IMG/VR virus record: IMGVR_UViG_3300025426_000117
Span: 1-24,260 of that record
Length of the DNA: 24,260 nucleotides
Source: a virus
Strand: one strand, 5' to 3'
In this document: positions 8,119-15,225 of the stretch, one piece after another
Numbering within the stretch: position 1 is the first letter of the stretch
Layout of the letters: each line of letters opens with the position of its first letter
Translations under genes and position numbers: made by a program
The notes under the pieces: generated by a model
Told to the model about the DNA's origin: nothing
The model's database searches: none
Seen by the model: the letters and a program-made list of their open reading frames with translations, nothing else

Positions 8119-8715
8119 ATGGGACAACTCGTTTTTCAAGCAACTTTAGGAGGGGCAATTAACCTTAGTGGCCCCAATACGGCTTCTACGGTAACTTTTA
8201 CGCTTCCAAGTGCGGACGGTTCTAGCGGTCAAGTTATGCAAACCAATGGAGCAGGATTGCTTTCATTAGGTAACGTTTCATTGACATCTGCGGTGACAGG
8301 CACATTACCTGTTGCAAACGGTGGAACAGGAACAACTACATCTACTGGAACTGGTTCAGTAATGTTAAATAGCGCACCAAGTGTTACCAATCCAACTGTT
8401 ACCAATTACACGGAAACACTTTATACGGCAAACACATCAACTGCAATTACTGTATCTTTAGCAAATGGAACAGTTCAACAATTAACTTTGACAGGTAACG
8501 CAACAATTACTATGCCTACTGCTAGTGCTGGTAAATCATTTATCATTATGCTTAAACAAGATGGAACAGGTTCAAGAACTGTTACATGGTCAACTGTCGT
8601 TTGGGGCGGTGGTACTGCACCAACAATTACATCAACTGCATCAAAACAAGACATTTATTCGTTTTTTAGCGATGGAACAAATTGGTATGGTGCAACTATT
8701 GGGCAGAATTACTAA
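8119..8715 (+). CDS. Fibre-like protein (second tail fibre component)
   Basis: The 198-residue protein begins MGQLVFQATLGGAINLSGPN, a module I recognise from phage fibre proteins, then FTLPSADGSSGQVMQTNGAG and LPVANGGTGTT, a shaft motif also present in the preceding fibre. The C-terminal half (about 95-198) is a fibre-tip-like domain with LTLTGNATITMP, MLKQDGTGSRTVTW and SFFSDGTNWYGATIG. An AAGGA site before the ATG supports this start. The shared motifs suggest it is a partner or split-off part of the 5995-8109 fibre. The stop overlaps the next start as TAATG, a coupling arrangement. Confidence 0.78.
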   Translation: MGQLVFQATLGGAINLSGPNTASTVTFTLPSADGSSGQVMQTNGAGLLSLGNVSLTSAVTGTLPVANGGTGTTTSTGTGSVMLNSAPSVTNPTVTNYTETLYTANTSTAITVSLANGTVQQLTLTGNATITMPTASAGKSFIIMLKQDGTGSRTVTWSTVVWGGGTAPTITSTASKQDIYSFFSDGTNWYGATIGQNY

Positions 8716-10727
8716 TGTTTAGCGCATCTAAATCAGGATTATCAAGCGTACCTGATCCTCAATTTAATTACGTTACTGCTTTATTGCATGGTGATGGAAC
8801 TAATGGCGCACAAAATACATCTTTTGTAGATGGTTCTACAAACAATTACACAATTACCACTTATGCAAATGTAACTCAAGGTTCATTTAGTCCTTATGGT
8901 AGTTTGTGGAGTAATGTTTTTGGGAATAGTTCCAATTTGACATTTACTGGCACAACTGCCATGTCTTTTGGAACTGGTGATTTTACTATTGAAGCATGGG
9001 TTTATAAAACTGCAACAACTGGTGATTATGCAATTATTGATTCTCGTGCAACAGGAAGTGGTGAACCTTGGTATCTTTGGATCGTATCCAATAATTTGCA
9101 GTTTTATACTGGAAGCAACACATTAACATCTAGCAATTCAATTTCATTAAATACATGGACTCATGTTGCAGTTAGTAGAACATCTGGTGTTTTAAAACTT
9201 TTTGTTGGTGGTGTACAAGGTTATAGCGCTTCAAATACAGACACAATCAATGTGACTGCAAATACTTATATTGCCTCTAGAAATGATGGTGTTGGTTCTT
9301 TTCAGGGATATATATCAAATTTGCGTATTATAAAAGGTACTGGAATTTATACTTCTGCTTTTACACCGCCAACAACTCCATTGACTGCTGTAAGCGGTAC
9401 ACAATTATTAACTTGTCAGTCAAATCGTTTTATTGACAACAGTTCAAATAATTTTACTTTAACTGTTGTTGGCACACCATCTGTTCAAAGATTTAACCCA
9501 TTTTTACCGACATCATCACAAGCATATACCACAAGTGTTTATGGTGGTAGTGAATATTGTGACGGAAATCAAAGTTATGTTTCAGCTCCTGTAAACGCTG
9601 GATATTTTGGAACAGGAAATTTCACTATTGAATGTTGGGTATATCCAACTACAATTTCAAGTTCAAGCAATGTAATTGCAGGTATTTGGGAAGATTTAGG
9701 ACCAGCTCATCAGGCTTGGATTTTAGTTATTGGGTCATCTGGTCAATTACAATTTTCCATCAATGCTAGTTTAAGTGGCCCAAATATCACGATTTTTAGT
9801 GGTGCAACAAATGATATTAGATTAAATCAATGGCAACACATTGCTATAACTCGTTCAGGAAATAATTGGTACAAATTTATCAATGGTAAATTATCTGAAA
9901 GCACGACAAATACAACTTCTATTTACAATAGTGCAGGATATTTAGGTGTTGGGTATTATTATCATCAAGTTAGTACAGGAGCATACATCGGGTATATTTC
10001 AGATTTTAGAACTGAAATAGGTACTGCGGTTTACACATCTGCTTTTACTCCTCCTACTGCACCTTTGACCGCAATTACAAATACATCACTGCTTTTAAAT
10101 TTTAAAAACGCTGGCATTTACGATAATGCCATGATGAATGATTTCATTACTGCTGGATCAGCGCAAATCAGTACAAGTGTTAAAAAATATGGTACTGGTT
10201 CGTTAAGTTTTAATGGTTCTACTGATTTTTTAGTTCAAACATTTAGACCTTTTATGTTGTGGAATTCAGCAAATTTAACAATTGAATTTTGGATTAACAC
10301 AACTAGTAGCACTCAATACGCTACTATATATTCAAATACACAAGCGTCATTCAGTACAGGGATGTATTCATTGATGATAAATAGTCAATCGACTACTTCT
10401 GGTGATGTAACATTATTTGTAAATGAATATTCATCTGCAACTCCTTTGATAGTAACCACAAGTAATAGTGTGCGAGATGGAAATTGGCACCATGTTGCAA
10501 TGGTTAGAAATGGGTCTTCTTGGGTTATTTATGTTAATGGTTTAAGCAGTGGTACAGGAACATTTTCTGGTTCTATAACTGCAACAACTTACCCTGCAAA
10601 TATTGGTTCTGACCCATTTTATTCAAGAAATTTTGGTGGTTATATTGATGATTTTAGAATAACGTATGGATATGCTAGATACACATCCAACTTTACACCA
10701 CCAACATATGCTTTCCCCAACTATTGA
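8715..10727 (+). CDS. Triple LamG/concanavalin-like domain protein, probable adhesin
   Basis: I take the ATG at 8715, which overlaps the upstream stop, giving 670 residues; an in-frame ATG at 8682 would intrude into the preceding gene. It contains three similar LamG-type beta-sandwich repeats at about residues 55-220, 270-440 and 495-660. Each has a core of TIE-x-W strand motifs (DFTIEAWVY, NFTIECWVYP, LTIEFWINT), a central W-x-H-V/I-A strand, and a closing Y-I-x-D/N-x-R ... Y-T-S-x-FTPP end. LamG folds bind carbohydrate or protein ligands, so a host-surface binding role is likely but inferred. By eye it is more AT-rich than the neighbouring gp4/gp10 genes, which may mean separate acquisition. 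No catalytic motif is seen. Confidence 0.82.
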   Translation: MFSASKSGLSSVPDPQFNYVTALLHGDGTNGAQNTSFVDGSTNNYTITTYANVTQGSFSPYGSLWSNVFGNSSNLTFTGTTAMSFGTGDFTIEAWVYKTATTGDYAIIDSRATGSGEPWYLWIVSNNLQFYTGSNTLTSSNSISLNTWTHVAVSRTSGVLKLFVGGVQGYSASNTDTINVTANTYIASRNDGVGSFQGYISNLRIIKGTGIYTSAFTPPTTPLTAVSGTQLLTCQSNRFIDNSSNNFTLTVVGTPSVQRFNPFLPTSSQAYTTSVYGGSEYCDGNQSYVSAPVNAGYFGTGNFTIECWVYPTTISSSSNVIAGIWEDLGPAHQAWILVIGSSGQLQFSINASLSGPNITIFSGATNDIRLNQWQHIAITRSGNNWYKFINGKLSESTTNTTSIYNSAGYLGVGYYYHQVSTGAYIGYISDFRTEIGTAVYTSAFTPPTAPLTAITNTSLLLNFKNAGIYDNAMMNDFITAGSAQISTSVKKYGTGSLSFNGSTDFLVQTFRPFMLWNSANLTIEFWINTTSSTQYATIYSNTQASFSTGMYSLMINSQSTTSGDVTLFVNEYSSATPLIVTTSNSVRDGNWHHVAMVRNGSSWVIYVNGLSSGTGTFSGSITATTYPANIGSDPFYSRNFGGYIDDFRITYGYARYTSNFTPPTYAFPNY

Positions 10728-10735
10728 GGTAAATT

Positions 10736-11215
10736 ATGCAAATTGCAATCATTTCTAATAACACAGTCACCAAAGTGGGTGATTACAGGGATTTGTTTCC
10801 CAATGTATCGTTTCCATTAACAGGCCCAAATGCTGAGTGGTTAACAGAAAACTCATGTATGCAATGCAATTTGTATTTGACATACGATCCATTGACACAA
10901 GCTCTTGAACCATCAAATCCAACCATCAGTAATGGAATGGTAGATTTGGTAAAAGTTGTAGAGCTGACCGCTGACCAAATAACGGCAAACAAAGCAAGTG
11001 CATTGGCTGGCATTAGGGCCACTAGAAATGCTTTATTGACTGCTTGTGATTACACGCAAACACCAGACAATCCAAGCCCCAAAAAAGCAGCTTGGGCCAC
11101 ATACAGGCAAACATTGAGAGACATTCCTGAGACAATTACAAGTGGAAATTTAGACCCAAGAACATGGAATAATTGGCCTCATAATCCTGATTATGTTGAA
11201 GGAAAATTATTTTGA
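10736..11215 (+). CDS. Probable phage tail assembly chaperone
   Basis: The 159-residue protein has a C-terminal motif typical of the Phage_tail_APC-type chaperones found after fibre genes. It reads R-x-x-x-LL-x-x-CDYTQTPD, a K-x-x-W-x-x-YRQTLRDIPE stretch, then a WP motif near the end. Such proteins assist folding or attachment of the adhesin encoded just upstream. The N-terminal half (up to about residue 80) looks like a short fibre-associated domain. A GAGGT ribosome site lies before the ATG. The location directly after the LamG protein supports it as the chaperone for that protein or the fibres. Confidence 0.75.
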   Translation: MQIAIISNNTVTKVGDYRDLFPNVSFPLTGPNAEWLTENSCMQCNLYLTYDPLTQALEPSNPTISNGMVDLVKVVELTADQITANKASALAGIRATRNALLTACDYTQTPDNPSPKKAAWATYRQTLRDIPETITSGNLDPRTWNNWPHNPDYVEGKLF

Positions 11216-11226
11216 AAGACAAATAA

Positions 11227-11508
11227 ATGAAATGGCAAATTCTTGAGTTAAATGGTACTGATGGAACGGTCGTAAATGTCCGTTATAAAGTAGACCATGA
11301 AGGGGTAGAGACTGAGGGTTATTGGCACTTTGAAGAACCCAAACCTTTAAAGGGTGCGACTGAGGAATCTGTGATTGAATGGGTGCGTCAAGCCACTATG
11401 AAAAACGGAATAAATGCCGTAGAATCACGTTTAATCGAGCAAGTTGAATCGCAGATTTCTGCTCTTCATCCTCCTTGGAAGGCTAAAACGTTTAAGGTGA
11501 CAGTATGA
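11227..11508 (+). CDS. Hypothetical small phage protein
   Basis: The 93-residue protein is acidic to neutral. It begins MKWQILELNG, has a beta-like stretch VVNVRYKVDHEG, and from about residue 45 is helical and charged (EESVIEWVRQATMK). It ends in a basic KAKTFKVTV strand. I do not recognise a family. It lies between the tail chaperone and the gp4-like gene and overlaps the next small ORF by 4 bases (ATGA), so it is part of the late operon. No signal peptide or membrane segment is visible. It may be a minor tail or assembly factor, but nothing in the sequence shows which. Confidence 0.62.
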   Translation: MKWQILELNGTDGTVVNVRYKVDHEGVETEGYWHFEEPKPLKGATEESVIEWVRQATMKNGINAVESRLIEQVESQISALHPPWKAKTFKVTV

Positions 11509-11663
11509 AAGAGGTAAAACTAGAGCTTACTGTCGAAGAATTACAACTTATTGCTGGCTCATTGCGAGAACTGCCTTATAAAGTTGTTGTGAACTTACTT
11601 CAAAAAATTGATAGACAAGTAGTACCACAACTGCAAGAGGCACAAAATGACGGCCCCAATTGA
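11505..11663 (+). CDS. Short conserved-type phage protein (52 aa)
   Basis: An ATG at 11505 overlaps the previous stop as ATGA and gives a 52-residue frame ending at TGA 11661-11663. It reads [20 protein letters not shown], then a [19 protein letters not shown] segment, a compact helical pattern. Small proteins with a TVEEL ... LPY ... LIxKI layout are common in tailed phage late regions; their function is unknown. It overlaps the gp4-like start by 17 bases in another frame. The intact frame, coupled start and family-like sequence support it as real despite its size. Confidence 0.65.
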   Translation: MKEVKLELTVEELQLIAGSLRELPYKVVVNLLQKIDRQVVPQLQEAQNDGPN

Positions 11664-12630
11664 TTTCATTACTCGTGCGCTAAAAGACATCGGAGCATTA
11701 GAAGCTGGCGAACAACCCACTCCTGAAGCTGCACAAGACGCTTTTGATATGTTTAACGATCTTGTTGACCAATGGTCTAACGAGAACGGCATGGTCTTTA
11801 ACGTCACAGAGATCATTTTCCCTGTTATTGCAGGTCAAGTTCAATACACGATTGGACCAACCGCATCTAGCCCTAACTTCATAGGCGCATCGTTTACAGG
11901 ATCAATCGTAGGAAACATCTTAACGGTTACTGGTATTGCATCGGGGGCGGTTGCTCAAGGTCAAACGTTGTCGGGTACAGGCATATTGCCTGGCACTAAG
12001 ATTGTCAGATTTTTAACTGGCGCAGGTGGAAACGTCAATGAAGCCGGTACGTATGAGGTTAACTTTAACCAAACCGTAGCGTCCACAAGCATTACGGCTT
12101 ACTACCAAAAGCCACTCAACCTTAATTCTGCGTTTGTTAGGATAAACACCTATTCCAACGGTCAACCCATCACAAATGGTGGTTTAGATTACCAAGTTGA
12201 CGTTTTAACGCTTCAGCAATACGAGTTGATTGGCTTAAAAACGCTTAACGGTCCTTGGCCTAAAGCAGTTTACTACAACCCAAATCAAGACTCAGGCAAC
12301 GTTTTTGTGTGGCCTAACCCTGCACAGGGTGAAATGCACATTTTTGCCAATACATTGTTCAGTAGATATGACTCAATGTATGACACGGTAAGTATGCCCC
12401 AAGGCTATAACATGGCCTTCAGGTGGTGTTTGGCAGAGCGTTTGATGCCTATGTATGGCAAATCAGATCAAGGCCAAATGGCGATGATTACAAGCTACGC
12501 AGCACAAGCCAAGGCTACGCTGAAACGCACAAATATTGCACCGTTGCAAGTTGCTCAATATCCTGACGCATTGATGATTGGCAGGGCCAAGGATGCTGGT
12601 TGGATATTGACCGGTGGATTCATGAGGTAA
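11647..12630 (+). CDS. Tail accessory factor, P22 gp4-like, with inserted beta module
   Basis: This 327-residue protein begins with the helical signature of P22 gp4-type head-tail connectors: [20 protein letters not shown] and [16 protein letters not shown]. gp4 binds beneath the portal and stabilises packaged DNA. P22 gp4 is much shorter (about 166); much of the extra length comes from a ~70-residue beta module at about residues 83-152. After the module the connector sequence resumes (LNSAFVR, then DVLTLQQYE and [18 protein letters not shown]). The C-terminal half has [17 protein letters not shown]. An AGAGG site precedes the ATG. The next gene follows after 4 bases and is gp10-like, the expected partner. 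Confidence 0.83.
   Translation: MTAPIDFITRALKDIGALEAGEQPTPEAAQDAFDMFNDLVDQWSNENGMVFNVTEIIFPVIAGQVQYTIGPTASSPNFIGASFTGSIVGNILTVTGIASGAVAQGQTLSGTGILPGTKIVRFLTGAGGNVNEAGTYEVNFNQTVASTSITAYYQKPLNLNSAFVRINTYSNGQPITNGGLDYQVDVLTLQQYELIGLKTLNGPWPKAVYYNPNQDSGNVFVWPNPAQGEMHIFANTLFSRYDSMYDTVSMPQGYNMAFRWCLAERLMPMYGKSDQGQMAMITSYAAQAKATLKRTNIAPLQVAQYPDALMIGRAKDAGWILTGGFMR
11893..12108 (+). repeat. Beta module inserted in gp4-like protein (shared with next gene)
   Basis: The segment codes for [18 protein letters not shown], then a [15 protein letters not shown] strand pair, a Gly-rich turn, and [14 protein letters not shown]. The same F-x-GSI/TI ... LTVT-x-V/I-x-SG ... GQ ... G-T-Y-x-x-x-x-x-x-T-V pattern occurs twice in the following gene at 13034-13438. 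It is a protein-level repeat, not an exact DNA repeat. Confidence 0.75.
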
Positions 12631-12634
12631 AGCC

Positions 12635-14629
12635 ATGCCTGACTTTGGATTTGTCGGCCCAAGTTATGAGGCCCCATCTATTTACCAAGATGCTCAAGAA
12701 TGTATCAATTTTTTTCCTGAGATTGATTATTTAAAGCAACAGGGTGATAGAGGGGTTGTTGCGCTTTATCCAACACCAGGACTCACCACAAAGGCCATTC
12801 TGCCCAATTTCCAAGAGGTAAGGGGTATGCGTACCCTTTCGGGCGGTAATCAAATGGTGGCGGTTTGTGGGCCTTACGTTTACGTTTTATCGTCTAACCT
12901 AGTTCCTGAAGTTATTGGCTTGCTGAACACCTCTTCAGGTCGTGTTGGGATTAGCGATAATGGGGTAAATGCTTACATTGTGGACGGTGCTTATCGTTAC
13001 ACATGGCGCATTTCTAGCCCTAACCAAGCCGTATTTGTTGGTTCAATTAGTGGTACGGTTTTAACTGTTACTGCGGTGTCTAGCGGTACGATTGGCATCA
13101 ATCAATCATTATTTGGTGTTGGTGTTACTGCTGAGACGATTATCACTAGCTTGGGAACAGGCACAGGTGGTATTGGTACATATAACCTTAACCTGTCTCA
13201 AACAGTACCGGCAGGATCATTAAACTCTGCTGCTATTGGCACGATTTTTACAGGCACAATCGCAGGTTCTGTGTTGACGGTCACTAGCGTCACATCAGGT
13301 AGCATTTACTTGGGTCAGACGGTTCAAGGGCCTTATTTGCCTGTTGGAACGGTAATTGTGTCTTATGGCACAGGTGGTGGTGGAACTGGTACTTACAACA
13401 TCAGTACATCAGTAACCATAGCATCACCTGAAACAATGTATGGGCTTAACTTTTCTGTTTTGTCAAATTCTGATGGTGCTTTTTCAGGTGGCACATCGGT
13501 CGACATCGTAGACAACTATTTTGTTTACTCACGTCCTAATTCTCAATGGTGGGGGGCATCTGACCTTTTGTCTCCCATTTCACCTCAAGCATCTTATAGC
13601 TTGAAAGACGGTGCGCCTGATAATTTGGTGGCTTTGATTGTTGACCATCGAGAAGTGTATTTAATGGGTGAACAGTCATCTGAGGTATGGAATGATGTAG
13701 GCGCAGTACCTTTTCCGTTTCAGCGCATACCAGGCACATCTACCCAACACGGCATTGCAGCTCCTAATTCACTAGCTCGTGTAGGTAATTCATTCGCTTA
13801 TGTAAGCAGAAACAACCGTGGTCAAGCAGAAATCATGCAAATGAGTGGGTATATTCCACAACGCATTTCTACTCATGCGGTTGAGAACACATTGGTTAAT
13901 CAAGTCATCAATGATGCGGTTTCTTGGACCTATCAACTAGAAGGTCATGAAATTTATGTCGTTACCTTTCCTAGCATTGGAATTAACGGCATAACATGGG
14001 CTTATGACTCAACCACTAATATGTGGCATAAGTGGCTATATTGGACAAACAATTACGAGCGTCACAGAGGTAATTGTTGTGCGGTGTTTCAGAACATGGT
14101 TTTGGTTGGTGACTATTCCAACGGAAAAATCTATATGTTGGACAAGACCAATTACACGGATGATGGCAACACAATTAGAAGATTAAGACGTGCTCCACAT
14201 TTGGTAAGTGACTTGCAACGTCAATATTTTGAAGAATTGCAGATTCAATTTCAACCTGGTGTTGGAACATCAGGCTTGTGGTTTAACAATCCTACTTATT
14301 CACCTAATCCAACAGTTATCACAATTGCACCTGACCAAAGTTTAGCGATTGGCCCTAATGAAACATTGATTATTGGATTCAATTCACAACAAAATCAATT
14401 GGATCAAACGACTAACCCACAAGCGATGTTGAGATGGTCAAATGACGGTGGTTCTACTTGGTCAAACGAGCATTGGGTTTCTATTGGACCTTTGGGTAAA
14501 TATAAAAATCGTGCCATTTGGAGACGATTGGGTTGGTCTAGGGATAGAGTGTTTGAGGTTGTCGTTAGCGACCCTGTAAATGCGGTGATTGTTTCTGCTA
14601 ATTTAAAAGCTAAAGTGGGGACAAACTAA
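12635..14629 (+). CDS. Packaged-DNA stabilisation / tail hub protein, P22 gp10-like
   Basis: The 664-residue protein begins PDFGFVGPSYEAPSIYQDAQ followed by ECINFFPE, the characteristic N-terminus of the P22 gp10 (Phage_stabilise) family. P22 gp10 has about 472 residues; about 140 of the extra residues are two tandem beta modules at residues 134-204 and 205-269. The hub core then continues with VDNYFVYSRPNSQWWGASDL, a VYLMGEQSSEVW segment, SFAYVSRNNRG, and a Trp-rich propeller-like second half (MWHKWLYW, RWSNDGGSTWSNEHW). A GAGGT site precedes the ATG. Together with the gp4-like protein it would seal the portal and form the tail hub. The stop overlaps the next start (TAATG). Confidence 0.87.
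   Translation: MPDFGFVGPSYEAPSIYQDAQECINFFPEIDYLKQQGDRGVVALYPTPGLTTKAILPNFQEVRGMRTLSGGNQMVAVCGPYVYVLSSNLVPEVIGLLNTSSGRVGISDNGVNAYIVDGAYRYTWRISSPNQAVFVGSISGTVLTVTAVSSGTIGINQSLFGVGVTAETIITSLGTGTGGIGTYNLNLSQTVPAGSLNSAAIGTIFTGTIAGSVLTVTSVTSGSIYLGQTVQGPYLPVGTVIVSYGTGGGGTGTYNISTSVTIASPETMYGLNFSVLSNSDGAFSGGTSVDIVDNYFVYSRPNSQWWGASDLLSPISPQASYSLKDGAPDNLVALIVDHREVYLMGEQSSEVWNDVGAVPFPFQRIPGTSTQHGIAAPNSLARVGNSFAYVSRNNRGQAEIMQMSGYIPQRISTHAVENTLVNQVINDAVSWTYQLEGHEIYVVTFPSIGINGITWAYDSTTNMWHKWLYWTNNYERHRGNCCAVFQNMVLVGDYSNGKIYMLDKTNYTDDGNTIRRLRRAPHLVSDLQRQYFEELQIQFQPGVGTSGLWFNNPTYSPNPTVITIAPDQSLAIGPNETLIIGFNSQQNQLDQTTNPQAMLRWSNDGGSTWSNEHWVSIGPLGKYKNRAIWRRLGWSRDRVFEVVVSDPVNAVIVSANLKAKVGTN
13034..13438 (+). repeat. 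Two tandem beta modules inserted in gp10-like protein
   Basis: Module A starts at 13034 (FVGSISGTVLTVTAVSSGT) and module B at 13247 (FTGTIAGSVLTVTSVTSGS), 213 bases (71 codons) apart. Both go on to a GIN/GLG-Q strand, a Thr-Gly-Gly-rich turn and G-T-Y-N-x-x-x-S. They interrupt a region that in gp10-type proteins I would expect to be continuous between the ITDGAYRY-like and VDNYFVY strands. Confidence 0.78.
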
Positions 14630-14871
14630 TGGCTAACGGCTTATATTCTTCACCTCAAGTTAATTCTTATCCACAATCTGAGTTTTTGGATAAGTCGACC
14701 AATCGACCAACAAGGGCTTGGCAACAGTTTTTACTCAACTTGGTTAACTTCACAAGTGCTTCAAGTGCGTCCACACAATCAGGTGGTCCAACAGTACCTG
14801 CTAACCCAGTTGGTTTTATAAACATTACTGTAAATGGTAAGCCATTTAAAGTTCCATATTACAATCCTTGA
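14629..14871 (+). CDS. Small protein after tail hub gene, unknown function
   Basis: The 80-residue protein starts at an ATG overlapping the gp10-like stop. It has an N-terminal part rich in Ser/Tyr/Pro, a helix-like TRAWQQFLLNLVNF, a Ser/Thr linker, and a short C-terminal beta hairpin (GFINITVNGKPFKVPYYNP). Small proteins with this WxxFLxNLVN plus VNGxxxKxPYY layout occur next to gp10-type genes in other phages, but no role is established. It occupies the place where P22 has the tail needle gene (gp26), but it is far shorter and has no long coiled coil, so it is not a needle. Confidence 0.65.
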   Translation: MANGLYSSPQVNSYPQSEFLDKSTNRPTRAWQQFLLNLVNFTSASSASTQSGGPTVPANPVGFINITVNGKPFKVPYYNP

Positions 14872-14872
14872 T

Positions 14873-15223
14873 ATGACATTAGCAACAGAATTTAAACAAA
14901 AAGAAGGCACTTTTAAGTGTGAACCTGACGTGGGTCATCATTTTTCTGATGGTCTTTACGCAAAGGAAATTTCGTTGCCTAAAGGTTATGTCATTGGTCA
15001 ACACGCACATAAATATGCTCATTTGTCGGTTTTAGCCAAAGGCAAAGTCTTGGTAGAAACTGACGATTGGAAAAAAGAAATTCAAGCGCCATCTTGCATT
15101 GAGATTAAGGCGAATACTTATCACAAAATCACAACGATTGAAGACACAACATGGTTTTGCATTCATGCAACGGAAGAAACCGATCTTCAAAAGATTGATG
15201 AAGTCTTGATCCAAAGGGGTTAA
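14873..15223 (+). CDS. Cupin-fold protein
   Basis: I choose ATG 14873, directly after the upstream stop, for 116 residues; the longer in-frame ATG at 14834 would overlap the preceding gene by 38 bases. The sequence follows the cupin pattern: a Gly-Tyr turn, then HAHKYAH (His44, His46, His50), a G-K-V-L-V strand near 58, a P-S-C-I-E-I strand, and a second-motif His84 in NTYHKI. Typical cupins use HxH plus Glu and a distal His to bind a metal; here the Glu position is His50, giving a possible four-His site. It sits between tail hub and ejection genes and is transcribed with them. Its substrate is unknown. It may be a structural rather than catalytic cupin. Confidence 0.72.
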   Translation: MTLATEFKQKEGTFKCEPDVGHHFSDGLYAKEISLPKGYVIGQHAHKYAHLSVLAKGKVLVETDDWKKEIQAPSCIEIKANTYHKITTIEDTTWFCIHATEETDLQKIDEVLIQRG

Positions 15224-15225
15224 TT

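Noticed and set aside
8281-8310. TTGACA inside the 198-residue fibre gene as an internal promoter
   Set aside because: No -10-like hexamer at suitable spacing (positions 8304-8309 read ATTACC) and it lies in coding sequence.
8682-8714. Longer start for the LamG protein at ATG 8682
   Set aside because: It would overlap the end of the preceding fibre gene by 34 bases; the TAATG overlap at 8715 is the natural start.
5995-10727. Diversity-generating retroelement target in the fibre or LamG genes
   Set aside because: No reverse transcriptase, template repeat or adenine-mutated copy is seen in the window.
14834-14872. Longer start for the cupin at ATG 14834
   Set aside because: Overlaps the 80-residue gene's end and adds residues that do not look cupin-like; ATG 14873 follows the stop directly.
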